This document shows, piece after piece, positions 16,456-25,931 of a stretch of DNA of 64,000 nucleotides. Every line of letters begins with the position of its first letter. Positions within the stretch are counted from its first letter, which is position 1. The notes below the pieces were generated by a model. The model worked only from the letters and a program-made list of their open reading frames with translations. It had not been told where the DNA came from and made no database searches. This stretch comes from Pedobacter terrae. Lineage in GTDB: Bacteria > Bacteroidota > Bacteroidia > Sphingobacteriales > Sphingobacteriaceae. Location of the stretch: assembly GCF_900100705.1 (NCBI RefSeq), contig NZ_FNCH01000024.1, positions 1 to 64,000 of the forward strand, in the 5' to 3' direction. Both the position numbers and the translations under genes were made by a program.

Positions 16456-17499
16456 ATGGAAAACAACGACGTAAAAATTTCGAAAAAGAAGCCGATTTTT
16501 CCGGTTACGCCTGCTTTGCAGAAATATTTGCGTACTTACCAGCGTGAAGCGAAATTGCCCATTGGTTATAACGATCTGATGCAGTTTAACGAGGCTTTTC
16601 CTTTAATGGATAAGTTTGGTAAAGATTCGCTTTGGGAGGGGCCAATATATGCCCAGGATTTAATAGAAAGATTGCATGATGGTTTAAAGGAAATTTATGC
16701 CAATCTTAAAGCCTCAGGTAACCTGCGTATCGTTGAGCATAAGTATATCGATAAAATAGAGTATTGTACCTTCGGCAATACCCATCCTTTCCGTATCCGA
16801 ATTGTGAACCGTTTAAATGATGTATATGATTACTTCTATATTAAAAAGGCTGATGCTTCGCGTATTTATGGCCTCGAAATGGAGGAAATACTTTCTCCAA
16901 ATCAGGTAAATTACCTGGTAGATGGCAATACCTTGGTAGAAGAACACATTGCCGGGATTCCGGGTGATGTTTTTACAAAAGGACAGTTGTATACACCCGA
17001 ATTTAATCCTACCCGTATAGCAAAAGAGTTTGTAAAGTTTAATGAGCGTTGTTTGATTATGCTTTTGGGCGATATGCGTGCGTACAATTTTGTGGTTCAG
17101 ATTACACCCGATTTTGATGATATTCAGTTTCGCATCCGGGCGATAGATTTTGATCAACAGTTTTATGAAGGCAATTTAAAGGTCTACCTACCTCAGTTTT
17201 TTAAAGAGAATTTGCCTTATGTAAAAATGAGTATGGAGCAATTGACAGAGAAAACTGTATTGCAATATCAGCAGGAAGAGCGCTCGTCTATTGTACACCG
17301 GGTGAGGAGTGAGCGTCATCGATTAACTGATCTCCGCGACGTTTCGAACAAAGAAGAACTCACCACGCCAGAAAATATCGCTTTGCTTAAACAGGGCATG
17401 AGTGATTATTTTAAAGATTCAAATTATCTGCGGTGCAAAACCATGACCGATATTATTGAACTGAATATTAAAAATATTATCAGGCAGGTTAAGCTTTAA
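16456..17499 (+). CDS. Conserved hypothetical protein, possible kinase-like fold
   Basis: A 347-residue soluble protein I cannot assign. Residues about 110-135 hold IRIVNRLNDVYDYFYIKKAD, which could carry the ATP-contacting lysines. TLVEEHIAGIPGD resembles the hinge of aminoglycoside-kinase-like folds. MLLGDMRAYNFVVQI matches the G-D-x-x-x-x-N catalytic loop, and FRIRAIDFDQQF the metal-binding Asp strand. These are by-eye resemblances in the correct order. No signal peptide. It is followed by a bidirectional terminator, so it is a single-gene unit or the end of the run from 13150. Confidence 0.6.
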   Translation: MENNDVKISKKKPIFPVTPALQKYLRTYQREAKLPIGYNDLMQFNEAFPLMDKFGKDSLWEGPIYAQDLIERLHDGLKEIYANLKASGNLRIVEHKYIDKIEYCTFGNTHPFRIRIVNRLNDVYDYFYIKKADASRIYGLEMEEILSPNQVNYLVDGNTLVEEHIAGIPGDVFTKGQLYTPEFNPTRIAKEFVKFNERCLIMLLGDMRAYNFVVQITPDFDDIQFRIRAIDFDQQFYEGNLKVYLPQFFKENLPYVKMSMEQLTEKTVLQYQQEERSSIVHRVRSERHRLTDLRDVSNKEELTTPENIALLKQGMSDYFKDSNYLRCKTMTDIIELNIKNIIRQVKL

Positions 17500-17546
17500 G
17501 GGGTGTTGGATGTTATCATCCTACAATGAGAATAAATAAATTATCT

Positions 17547-17566
17547 GTCAGATGGTAACATCTGAC
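17547..17566. repeat. Perfect 8-bp stem palindrome
   Basis: GTCAGATG, four-base loop GTAA, CATCTGAC. It lies in the gap between convergent genes, close to the terminator, and is probably a dispersed repeat or an accessory terminator. Confidence 0.5.
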
Positions 17567-17589
17567 GGCTTAAAAGAACAGGTTAAAAT

Positions 17590-17620
17590 AAAAACGGCCG
17601 ACAATTTGCCGACCGTTTTT
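17590..17620. terminator. Bidirectional terminator between convergent genes
   Basis: AAAAACGG (17590-17597) pairs with CCGTTTTT (17613-17620), and inside CCGAC/GCCGA segments extend the structure. A and T runs on both sides allow use by both flanking genes. Confidence 0.75.
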
Positions 17621-17650
17621 GAGTGAATCTAGAAAGAGCGTCCAAAGTTT

Positions 17651-18211
17651 TTAGGCGTGTTGCCCTTCATGCACCCCTTCAGCAAATTCCTCTACAATTT
17701 TATCGTTAAAAGCTGGTAAATCTTCAGGAGTACGGCTCGTAACCAAACCTTGGTCTACTACCACTTCTTCATCAGACCAGATGGCTCCAGCATTAATTAA
17801 ATCTTTTGAAATATTTTTTACTGAAGTTAATTTTCTGCCTTGTACTACATCTGCATTAATCAAAGTTTGCGGACCATGGCAAATGGCTGCAACTGGTTTC
17901 CCATCGGCAAAGAAAGATTTTACAAAAGCTAATGCATCCTCATTCACACGTAACTGATCCGGATTAATTACACCGCCTGGTAAAAGTAATCCGTTGTAAT
18001 CCTCAGCATTTGCTTCTGAAATGGTTTTATCTACATCAACTTCTATCGACCAATGGTCTTGGTTCCAAGCTTTTATTTTTCCGCCTTTTGAGGAGATGAT
18101 GTGAACGGTTGCGCCCTCTTCTTTTAACCTTTTAACTGGTTCGGTTAATTCTACTTCTTCAAATCCGCTTTCTGAAAGTACAGCAATGGTGCGGTTACTT
18201 AATTGTCCCAT
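17651..18211 (-). CDS. DJ-1/PfpI family protein (type 1 amidotransferase-like)
   Basis: A 186-residue cytosolic protein of the PfpI/YhbO group. The nucleophile is Cys111 in VAAICHGPQTLI with His112 next to it, and Glu18 in SGFEEVELTEP is the usual acid. LLLPGGVINPDQLR and VTSRTPEDLPAFN are further family blocks. Members have been described as proteases, chaperones or glyoxal-damage enzymes; the true role is disputed. Single gene, convergent with the hypothetical gene before it. Confidence 0.92.
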   Translation of the reverse strand: MGQLSNRTIAVLSESGFEEVELTEPVKRLKEEGATVHIISSKGGKIKAWNQDHWSIEVDVDKTISEANAEDYNGLLLPGGVINPDQLRVNEDALAFVKSFFADGKPVAAICHGPQTLINADVVQGRKLTSVKNISKDLINAGAIWSDEEVVVDQGLVTSRTPEDLPAFNDKIVEEFAEGVHEGQHA

Positions 18212-18310
18212 AATCTTTTAATTTTTAATAGGTGATATATTAAAAGACAGTTGGGAAAAATTATTGTTTTTAGAAATTTAAGATTAGGGAATGCCGTAAC
18301 CTAGTCCACT

Positions 18311-18424
18311 CGTTATGCTGAACTTGTTTCAGCATCTTTTTTTAGTAATAATTATTGATTTTTAAAATGTATATATAATTAGTAATCAATTAGATGTGTT
18401 CAAAATAAGTTCAGCATGACGATC
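18311..18424. repeat. TGAACTTGTTTCAG-type inverted repeat element
   Basis: CGTTATGCTGAACTTGTTTC then AGCATCT (18311-18337) is inverted as AAGTTCAGCATGACGATC (18407-18424), enclosing an AT-rich centre. Relatives are at 33333-33398 and 37037-37062. It probably forms the 3' end of the glycosyltransferase transcript. Confidence 0.7.
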
Positions 18425-18436
18425 TCAAAAGAAGGG

Positions 18437-19183
18437 TTAGTCATTGGTTCTGCGGTGTTTAATAAAGTATAAGGCTAAATTGCCAGCGATAACAATATGA
18501 TTGAAAATATTGGGGATCAAACCATAATATTTGGTGAAGATTTCAAATCTTTCTTTTAAGCTTTCGCGGTGTTTTTTCTTGCTCATGCCACCAACGAGGT
18601 ATTTGGCTACATAACGGTGTACGTTTACGATATTTGAGGCTTTTTTTGCGGCTTTGATAATCCAGTCGATATCGGCACTGTACTTATATGTTAAATCGTA
18701 AGGGGTGATGATGCTACGGCGGATATAAATGGCCTGATGGCTAATGTTCATGCCATATTTAAAACTTGTCCAGTCGAACTCATCTGGCGCTTCGTGCCTT
18801 CTGCGGCCTAAATTTTCCCAGTTATCATTATACATTTCGGTTTCGCCGTAATAAATATCGGCACCTGGAGCAGTTGCAAATACATCTTCTACCGTATGGT
18901 TGTCATAAATCTCATCCCCAGAGTTCATAAATAAAATATAATCGCCTGTTGCCAATGCCAAACCTTTATTCATAGCATCATAAATACCTTTGTCGGGTTC
19001 TGATACAATTTTCGAAATTTGATTTTTATATTGTTCCACTATTTGCAGCGTCCCATCAGATGAGGCGCCATCAATTACGATATATTCAACGTTTTGATGA
19101 GTCTGATTTAAAACAGATTTTATCGTACGTTCAATATCGCGAACGTTATTGTACACAATGGTGATAACAGTTAATTTGGGCAT
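18437..19183 (-). CDS. Glycosyltransferase family 2
   Basis: A 248-residue GT-A enzyme. PKLTVITIVYNNVRDIERTI is the nucleotide-sugar binding start. YIVIDGASSDGTLQIVEQY and SEPDKGIYDAMNKGLALATG lead to the metal-binding region LFMNSGDE, which stands where D-x-D usually is. The text KHRESLKERFEIFTKYYG and the C-terminal hydrophobic patch fit WcaA/colanic-acid-like enzymes. It is translated immediately after the DUF1016 gene (2 bases between) and with the GT4 gene further upstream, so it probably acts in surface polysaccharide synthesis. Confidence 0.9.
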   Translation of the reverse strand: MPKLTVITIVYNNVRDIERTIKSVLNQTHQNVEYIVIDGASSDGTLQIVEQYKNQISKIVSEPDKGIYDAMNKGLALATGDYILFMNSGDEIYDNHTVEDVFATAPGADIYYGETEMYNDNWENLGRRRHEAPDEFDWTSFKYGMNISHQAIYIRRSIITPYDLTYKYSADIDWIIKAAKKASNIVNVHRYVAKYLVGGMSKKKHRESLKERFEIFTKYYGLIPNIFNHIVIAGNLALYFIKHRRTND

Positions 19184-19185
19184 GG

Positions 19186-20331
19186 TTAGTCCATTAATTT
19201 TTTAAAGGTTTCGGCATCGGGGATTAAACCTTTAAATGCTTTTGGTAATGTTGTGCTGGTTTTGTAGGTAGAAACACCCATCGCTTTATTGAAATCACGA
19301 AATGAAAACTCTACAATTTTGTTTTTCTTTTCTTTGCAAAGTATTATTCCTATTGAAGGTTGTTCGTGTGGCTGTTTAACATATTCATCAAGAGCGGATA
19401 GATAGAAATTCATTTTGCCCAGATACTCGGGTTTGAATTTTCCTGTTTTTAGTTCGAAAACCACCAAACATTGTAAACGGCGGTTAAAAAATAAAAGATC
19501 TATAAAGTATTCTTCATCTTCAACAATCAATCGGTACTGGTTACTAATAAAGGCAAAATCAGTCCCTAATGACATTAAAAACTTCTTAATGTTGTTTACG
19601 ATTCCACTTTCTAAAACCCGTTCATCTTGCTCATCAGCGTCTTCCAGATTAATAAAATCCAGCAGGTATTCATCTTTAAAAGACTGCAACGCTTTGTCCC
19701 TTAATTCTTCATTAGAAATTGTTTTCGAAAAATTATTTTGTAAACTGCCAGAGTTGCTATACAACTTATTTTTGAGGTGATGTTTTAAAGTTGTTAAACT
19801 CCAAAATTCTGTAGCTGTTTTCTGAATATAATATATCTTTTCAGCTAGCGTTTCCGTAGCGAGAATGAGTTCAATATGATGCGAAAAACTTAACTTGAAA
19901 AAATAACGTCCTATTTGGTCCAACACTGTTGGACTAAATTCAATGTCCTCTACGTCAATAAGTTGTATTTGGTCCAACACTGTTGGACTAATTGTGATTT
20001 CGTCAGTATAGATGACAGATAGCTGCTCTGTTACTGACGGTTTAATATAAATATGTTCTTCCCAGGATTCAAAAAAAAATCTCATCCTTTTAATTCCTGT
20101 TGCTGAAAAGCCTCTTAAACCAGGTAATTCTGCCTGCAAATCCGAAGAAAGATTATCAATAACTTTTGCACCCCATTTTTCCTTTTTTATCTTTTCGGAA
20201 ATGAATTTACCTACCGTAAAATATAGCAACAAAAGCTCTTTGTTTACAAAAGTAGCTGCTTTATACCTGCTTGATAAAATAGCCGATTTTAATGCTTTAA
20301 TACTTTCGGTATAGTTTGCAATGTTTTCCAT
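19186..20331 (-). CDS. DUF1016/YhcG-type PDDEXK nuclease, copy A
   Basis: A 381-residue protein. The N-terminal DUF1016_N domain has LLLLYFTVGKFISEK and the WGAKVIDNLSSDLQAELPGL region. The C-terminal PDDEXK-like nuclease has YFIDLLFFNRRLQCLVVFEL then KTGKFKPEYLGKMNFYL, giving Asp and Glu-x-Lys. The middle carries a duplicated SPTVLDQI motif, each copy encoded by a perfect palindrome at DNA level, just before KLSFSHHIELI. The gene sits between two glycosyltransferase genes in one operon. The family is linked to DNA or mobile-element processing; the function is not settled. Confidence 0.85.
   Translation of the reverse strand: MENIANYTESIKALKSAILSSRYKAATFVNKELLLLYFTVGKFISEKIKKEKWGAKVIDNLSSDLQAELPGLRGFSATGIKRMRFFFESWEEHIYIKPSVTEQLSVIYTDEITISPTVLDQIQLIDVEDIEFSPTVLDQIGRYFFKLSFSHHIELILATETLAEKIYYIQKTATEFWSLTTLKHHLKNKLYSNSGSLQNNFSKTISNEELRDKALQSFKDEYLLDFINLEDADEQDERVLESGIVNNIKKFLMSLGTDFAFISNQYRLIVEDEEYFIDLLFFNRRLQCLVVFELKTGKFKPEYLGKMNFYLSALDEYVKQPHEQPSIGIILCKEKKNKIVEFSFRDFNKAMGVSTYKTSTTLPKAFKGLIPDAETFKKLMD
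19912..19991 (-). repeat. In-frame tandem palindrome inside DUF1016 gene A
   Basis: Two identical 26-base copies start at 19912 and 19966, a 54-base (18-codon) period. Each contains GTCCAACACTGTTGGAC, a 7-bp stem with a 3-base loop, and encodes SPTVLDQI. A more diverged unit (CGTCAGTA/TACTGACG arms, encoding SVTEQLSVIYTDEI) lies just upstream in the gene at about 20000-20039. Confidence 0.85.
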
Positions 20332-20393
20332 TTAACAGTTTCAGTCGGTATAAATTTAATAAAGATTGACCAAATTTTAATTAAAATATAGCA

Positions 20394-21665
20394 TTATTTC
20401 GGCTGTAAATCAATTAAGGTTTCGTAAAGATGGATGTGTTCTGCAGCAATAACTTCTTCCGAAAAATCGGTTAAAATACTTAATCTTGCTGCTTTTTGGA
20501 TTTCTTCTTTATTAGGGCGGTGATATAACCATTCAATACCGTTTGCTAAATCTTTCGCATTTTGATATTCGGCCAGGTAGCCGTTTTGCATATGCTTAAC
20601 CATATCCGGGATCCCGCCAGTGGTAAAAGCAATAACAGGTGTGGCACATGATAAACTTTCCATCACCGTATTGGGCAGGTTGTCCTCTAACGAAGGCGTA
20701 ATAAATGCATCAGCGGCAGAATAACACTTTGCTAAATGATCATCTTTATTAATGGTGCCCAGGAATGTGGTTTTGAAAGGAAATTCTGGCATTTCTGCAT
20801 TCTCTTTATTGCCAAAAATAACCAATTCAATGTTATCATTTTGAATTCCACTCCTGCGCGAAAGGATTTCCAAAGCTTCAATTAAATAGGGGGTTCCTTT
20901 ATGTTTGTCGTTTTTTGAGGGCATAAACCCGCTCATCAATACAAATTTATCTGGATGAATTTTCAGGACTTTCTTAGCTTCCGATTTAACATAAGGCTTA
21001 AAAATCTTTGTTTCGATCGTATTCGGAATAATGGTAGTTTTCCTTGTGCCCAACAAACTGCTAAATTTTATCGAAGCAGCCATCCATCGGCTTGGTGCTA
21101 CAATATGGAAATTCAATTCCGTATAAGCTTTTTGTTTGCGCACCCAGGTTTTGTGCGAAATATCGTTTTTATCACTAATTTTCAGGATGGGGCAATTGCC
21201 ACATTGCTGGTGAAAATGTTCACAGCCATAACGTACATGGCAGCCACCGGTAAAAGCATTGCTATCATGAAAAGTCCATACAATTGGTTTTTCCAGCTCA
21301 TCTAGCTGCGCCAGGAACTTAGGATTGAGAAAACCATGGTTTACCCAATGTAAATGAATAATATCTGCATTTTTAACGTCAGGATGGTTGATAACCGACC
21401 GGCCGAACCATTGCAAACTGAAAGGTGTTTTTACTGATTTGCTTAACCACTTGGCGAAATATCTCTCTGACAAGATGTTATAGATGGCTTTAGCCTTCTG
21501 TAAAGGTGACTTGCTGAAAGTGTCTATTTCAGGGTTTTGACCAAATTTATAATAAACCAATACTTTTGAATCGATTCCACTAGCCTTTAAAGCATCGCTT
21601 AAGCGCAAACAGGCTCTCCCTGCTCCGCCATTCCCGTCATAGGTATTTAGATGTACTACTTTCAA
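20394..21665 (-). CDS. Glycosyltransferase family 4
   Basis: A 423-residue GT-B enzyme. VVHLNTYDGNGGAGRACLRL is the N-terminal glycine loop, WTFHDSNAFTGGCHVRYGCE and CGNCP add a cysteine-rich insertion, and the C-terminal half holds the nucleotide-sugar site (LMSGFMPSKNDKHKGT, ITPSLEDNLPNTVMESLSCA). The E-x7-E-like motif is present in that last block. There is no ATG nearby; TTG codons at 21665 and 21674 are both possible, and I take 21665 because the family normally begins K-V-x-H-L-N. The minus strand reads TATTTTTG at 21672-21679, a possible -7 box that would make the message almost leaderless. Confidence 0.9.
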   Translation of the reverse strand: MKVVHLNTYDGNGGAGRACLRLSDALKASGIDSKVLVYYKFGQNPEIDTFSKSPLQKAKAIYNILSERYFAKWLSKSVKTPFSLQWFGRSVINHPDVKNADIIHLHWVNHGFLNPKFLAQLDELEKPIVWTFHDSNAFTGGCHVRYGCEHFHQQCGNCPILKISDKNDISHKTWVRKQKAYTELNFHIVAPSRWMAASIKFSSLLGTRKTTIIPNTIETKIFKPYVKSEAKKVLKIHPDKFVLMSGFMPSKNDKHKGTPYLIEALEILSRRSGIQNDNIELVIFGNKENAEMPEFPFKTTFLGTINKDDHLAKCYSAADAFITPSLEDNLPNTVMESLSCATPVIAFTTGGIPDMVKHMQNGYLAEYQNAKDLANGIEWLYHRPNKEEIQKAARLSILTDFSEEVIAAEHIHLYETLIDLQPK

Positions 21666-21800
21666 ATCAATCAAAAATACATTTTATTGTTTACGAATAT
21701 AAAATCTGTTGCGTAATTTCATCCATAAATTTTATCGTTCTTAAGGTTAAGCTGTTTTTGTGAGAAAAAACTGCCTTTCCGGAGCCAAACTAACTTAATT

Positions 21801-24800
21801 ATGATCAAGTCTTTAATAAAATCACTTGTGGCACTGGCTTTTTTATGGCCGGTACATTCATTTGCCCAAAATCAAACTTATTTTGCTGCATATCCAGCTT
21901 TAACGCCTGATGCACAAACAATAGTATTTAGCTACGATGGCGATATTTGGAAAGTTCCGGTAAAAGGTGGCGTAGCATCGCGCATTACGGCTATGCAAGG
22001 TGAAGAAATTAACCCTAAAATATCGCCTGACGGGAAGTGGATGGCTTTTTCATCTAACCAGTTTGGTAATTATGATATTTATGTAATGCCTTTAGCTGGT
22101 GGTGATATTAAACAGTTAACATTTAACGATGCCAGTGATGAAGTAGATAACTGGAGCTGGGATTCTAAAACTATTTATTTTACCTCGGGCCGTTATAATT
22201 CTTTTTCGAGTTATAAAGTAAATGTAAACGGAGGTACAGCGGTGCGTTTATTTAATAATTATTTTAATACCACGCACCATATTGCAGAATCGCCAACCGG
22301 AGAATTGTTTTTTAACGATACCTGGGAAAGTATGCGCTTTGCCAACCGTAAACATTATAAAGGGGCCTATAACCCTGATATCCAATCATACAATCCAAAA
22401 ACAAAAAGCTATAAACGTTATACCGATTATATCGGGAAAGATTTCTGGACGAGTGTTGATCAAAAAGGCAATATCTTTTTTGTATCTGATGAAAGCAACG
22501 ATGAATACAACCTTTATACTTTTATCAATGGTAAAAAAACTGGTTTAACCAATTTCGATACTTCTATTAAACGTCCGTTCGTTTCGGCCGATGGAACTAC
22601 GGTTGTATTTGAGAAAGATTATCAATTGTACACTTATGACGTAGCTTCGAAGAAAACGGAGAAAATCAATATTAGTACCTCGCGCAATCAGGTATTAAGC
22701 AAAGAACAGGAGTATGATGTGCGTGGAAATATTTCTGCATTTGATGTTTCAACAGATGGGAAAAAAATGGCCTTTAGTTCGCGTGGTGAGGTGTTTGTGA
22801 GCGATGCAGATGGAAAGTTTATCCGGCAAATTACGAACAGTGGCGATCGTGCCCTGGAATGTAAATGGCTGGCTGATAATAAAACTATTCTGTTCAGTCA
22901 AACCACTAACGGTTACCAAAACTGGTTTACGATTACAGGTGATGGAAAGGGTACCGTAAAACAGCTTACAAAAGATAAAGCAAACGTCCGCGATATCACT
23001 TTGAACAAAAGTAAAACCATGGCCGTGTATTTAAGCGGCAGAAATGAGCTTAAACTGATGGACCTAAAAACTTTTGATGCCAAAACTTTGGTAACTGACG
23101 AATTTTGGGCGATACAGAACGCAACACCAAGTTTTTCGCCAAATGACGAATATGTACTGTTTACCGTTTATCGGAATTTTGAACAAGATATTATGGTGCA
23201 TCACATCAAAAACAATAAAACCATTAACTTAACCAACACGGGCGTTAGCGAAACCAGTCCGGCGTGGTCTCCAGATGGCAAGTATATTTTTTTCACCAGT
23301 GCCCGTACCAAGCCGTCTTATCCGACAGGGATGCAAAATGCACACATTTACCGCATGGCTTTAAATAACTACGATGAGCCTTATCGTGCTGATAAATTCG
23401 ATGATCTGTTTAAAGAAAGCAAGCCGGCACCAACGGATGTTAGGCCTGTACCCGAAAATAAAAATGATAAAAAGGCCAAAACCGATACAGCTAAGAAGAA
23501 AACTGAAGTTAAACCTACACCTAAGCCTGCCAGTGTCATTACTATTAATACTGAAGACCTACTGGATAGAATAGAATTGGTTGGTCCTTCGTTTGGCGGC
23601 CAGTACGGAACAGATGTTTATGCCAAGGGCGATAAAACTTATGTTTTTTATTCATCTAATCACGAAGGCGGTGCTCCGAGCCTGTATCGTACTACTATCG
23701 AACCCTTTGAAGCCAATAAAACGGAAAAAGTTGCCGATGGTGGCGATTACTCCATTATTTCGGCAGGGGATAAATTTTTCGTTTTATCGAAAGGTGCAAT
23801 CAATAAGTATAGCTTAGAAGGTAATAAACTCGATCGGGTAGATCATGGTTATAAATTTACCAGAAACCTAAATGCCGAGTTTAACCAGATGTTTTATGAA
23901 ACCTGGGTAGGTTTAGATGAAAATTTTTACGATGAAAAATTTCATGGCGTAGATTGGGATAAAATGAGAACACGTTATGCCGCATATTTGCCTTATGTAA
24001 ATAACCGTAGTGACCTAAGGATTTTATTAAATGATATGTTGGGCGAATTGAATTCCTCTCATATGGGCTTTAATAGTGCAGGGGCAGAGGAACGCAAAAA
24101 TCTGAATTACATTACCAATGAAACAGGAATCATCTTCGATAATGAAAATCCTTTAAAGGTAGAACGTATTGCCGCTAAAAGTAATGCTGCCCGTACTGGA
24201 AACAATATTTTAGCCGGCGATATCTTAACAGAAGTAAACGGGGTTAAAGTAGATGAGAAAATAGACCGCGATTATTATTTCAGTAAGCCATCATTAGATC
24301 GGGAAATGACATTAACCTTTAAACGCAATGGCAAGGATGTTTATGTTAATATACATCCCGAAAGTTCAGGTACATTGCGCGGGAATCTTTATGATGAATG
24401 GATTAGCCAAAACCACAAAAATGTAGACAAGTGGAGCAACAACCGCATTGCCTATTCTTACATGAAAAATATGGGTGGCAGCGAGTTGGAAACTTTTCTT
24501 TTGGACATGGTTGCACAAGAAGAAAACAAGGAGGCCATTATTCTGGATCTACGTTATAATACCGGTGGGAACGTACATGATGATGTGCTGAAATTCCTTT
24601 CACAGCGTCCTTACCTGAAATGGAAATACCGCGGAGGTAAAATGGCTCCACAAAGTAATTTTGGTCCGGCGGCGAAGCCTATCGTATTGCTCATTAACGA
24701 GCAATCTTTAAGTGATGCTGAAATGACAGCTGCAGGTTTTAAGCAATTAAAACTGGGTAAGATTATAGGCACAGAAACCTACCGTTGGATTATTTTTACG

Positions 24801-24995
24801 TCGGCTAAAAGTTTGGTAGATGGTTCTTCTTACCGTTTACCATCGTGGGGTTGTTATACTATGGATGGTAAGAACATTGAAAAGGAAGGTGTTAAACCAG
24901 ATATCTTCGTTAAAAATACTTTTGAAGACCGCCTGGCAAATAAAGATCCTCAACTCGAAAAAGCAGTAGCGGAGATTTTGAAAGACCTAAAATAG
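21801..24995 (+). CDS. Tricorn-type S41 peptidase with beta-propellers
   Basis: A 1064-residue exported protease. A signal peptide (about residues 1-22, ending SFAQ) is followed by WD40/TolB-like propeller repeats such as ISPDGKWMAFSSNQFGNYDI and WSPDGKYIFFTSAR. A Lys/Pro-rich linker lies near residue 560, a PDZ-like domain near 800-850, and the S41 core at the end. Tricorn residues are recognisable: Ser753-His754 in NSSHMGF, Ser971-Asp972 in SLSDAEMTAA, and a Glu at 1027 or 1029 before GVKPDI. It probably degrades peptides in the periplasm. Single-gene unit. Confidence 0.93.
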   Translation: MIKSLIKSLVALAFLWPVHSFAQNQTYFAAYPALTPDAQTIVFSYDGDIWKVPVKGGVASRITAMQGEEINPKISPDGKWMAFSSNQFGNYDIYVMPLAGGDIKQLTFNDASDEVDNWSWDSKTIYFTSGRYNSFSSYKVNVNGGTAVRLFNNYFNTTHHIAESPTGELFFNDTWESMRFANRKHYKGAYNPDIQSYNPKTKSYKRYTDYIGKDFWTSVDQKGNIFFVSDESNDEYNLYTFINGKKTGLTNFDTSIKRPFVSADGTTVVFEKDYQLYTYDVASKKTEKINISTSRNQVLSKEQEYDVRGNISAFDVSTDGKKMAFSSRGEVFVSDADGKFIRQITNSGDRALECKWLADNKTILFSQTTNGYQNWFTITGDGKGTVKQLTKDKANVRDITLNKSKTMAVYLSGRNELKLMDLKTFDAKTLVTDEFWAIQNATPSFSPNDEYVLFTVYRNFEQDIMVHHIKNNKTINLTNTGVSETSPAWSPDGKYIFFTSARTKPSYPTGMQNAHIYRMALNNYDEPYRADKFDDLFKESKPAPTDVRPVPENKNDKKAKTDTAKKKTEVKPTPKPASVITINTEDLLDRIELVGPSFGGQYGTDVYAKGDKTYVFYSSNHEGGAPSLYRTTIEPFEANKTEKVADGGDYSIISAGDKFFVLSKGAINKYSLEGNKLDRVDHGYKFTRNLNAEFNQMFYETWVGLDENFYDEKFHGVDWDKMRTRYAAYLPYVNNRSDLRILLNDMLGELNSSHMGFNSAGAEERKNLNYITNETGIIFDNENPLKVERIAAKSNAARTGNNILAGDILTEVNGVKVDEKIDRDYYFSKPSLDREMTLTFKRNGKDVYVNIHPESSGTLRGNLYDEWISQNHKNVDKWSNNRIAYSYMKNMGGSELETFLLDMVAQEENKEAIILDLRYNTGGNVHDDVLKFLSQRPYLKWKYRGGKMAPQSNFGPAAKPIVLLINEQSLSDAEMTAAGFKQLKLGKIIGTETYRWIIFTSAKSLVDGSSYRLPSWGCYTMDGKNIEKEGVKPDIFVKNTFEDRLANKDPQLEKAVAEILKDLK

Positions 24996-25014
24996 GGTTA
25001 GTCTTAAAAGATTG

Positions 25015-25111
25015 TTTTATTGTCGGATTGTTATATTGCTGGCAACCGACAATAAAATATTTAAGCTGGGTTGAATTAGCAATAAAGCAATCTAACAATC
25101 CAGCAATATAA
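25015..25111. repeat. AT-rich overlapping inverted repeats after the tricorn gene
   Basis: TATTGTCGG and CCGACAATA form one inverted pair; TATATTGCTGG and CCAGCAATATA, and GGATTGTTA and TAACAATCC, form two more that share the same order on opposite strands. Together they resemble a degenerate repeat of a unit like GGATTGTTATATTGCT. I see no coding potential. Confidence 0.45.
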
Positions 25112-25175
25112 GCCATTCAATTTTTAAACAATTACCCATTTTTTCCGTTTCTTTGAACCTGGAATTATTTAAAAC

Positions 25176-25925
25176 ATGGCAAATTTATTAACCGACAGGG
25201 CTTTTTGGGTAAATTATTGGGAAAGTAAAAAAGGACTGGCCGTTCAGTTACCTGCTAACTATTTATTTCACAAACAACTAGCCGATGTTATTCATAAAGA
25301 TAAAGTCAAAACCGCTATCGAATTAGGTGGTTTCCCCGGTTACTATGCAGTATTCCTCAAAAAATATTTTCAGCTTGATGTTACACTTTTAGACTATTTT
25401 GTACACCCACCTGTTGTGCATGAACTTTTGGCGAAAAACAGTTTAACCGAAAAGGATATCCACATCATCGAAACCGATCTTTTCAATTATACGCCCGAAA
25501 AGCAATACGATCTTGTATTAAGCTGCGGTTTAATTGAACATTTTAACGATACAGCCGATATTATCAACCGACACATTGCTTTTGTAAAACCAGGTGGTAC
25601 TTTATTTATTACGCTGCCAAATTTTAAGGCAGTTAATGGTTGGTTCCAAAAGAATTTCGATAGAGAAAATTACGATAAACACAATATTGATAGCATGGAT
25701 CCAGCCATGTTAAAATTAATTTGCGAACAAGCTGGACTTAAAGAAGTAAAATCAGGTTATTTTGGTCGGTTTAGCGTTTGGCTCGAGAACGAAGATCAAA
25801 AATCAGCAGGCGTTCGTCTGTTTAAAAAAGCGGTTTGGCTGACTGGAAAAGTATTTACAAAGATTATCCCATTCGAAAGCAAAAATCTATCACCTTATAT
25901 TATCTTAGTAGCGAAAAAAATCTAA
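25176..25925 (+). CDS. Class I SAM-dependent methyltransferase
   Basis: A 249-residue Rossmann methyltransferase. Motif I is AIELGGFPGYYAVFLKKYF, motif II VTLLDYF, and motif IV YDLVLSCGLIEHFND with the VKPGGTLFITLPNF loop after it. The C-terminal part (GYFGRFSVWLENE) is the substrate side and is not diagnostic. Only 6 bases separate its stop from the rhomboid gene, so they form an operon; no functional link is evident. Substrate unknown. Confidence 0.88.
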   Translation: MANLLTDRAFWVNYWESKKGLAVQLPANYLFHKQLADVIHKDKVKTAIELGGFPGYYAVFLKKYFQLDVTLLDYFVHPPVVHELLAKNSLTEKDIHIIETDLFNYTPEKQYDLVLSCGLIEHFNDTADIINRHIAFVKPGGTLFITLPNFKAVNGWFQKNFDRENYDKHNIDSMDPAMLKLICEQAGLKEVKSGYFGRFSVWLENEDQKSAGVRLFKKAVWLTGKVFTKIIPFESKNLSPYIILVAKKI

Positions 25926-25931
25926 CGCGCT

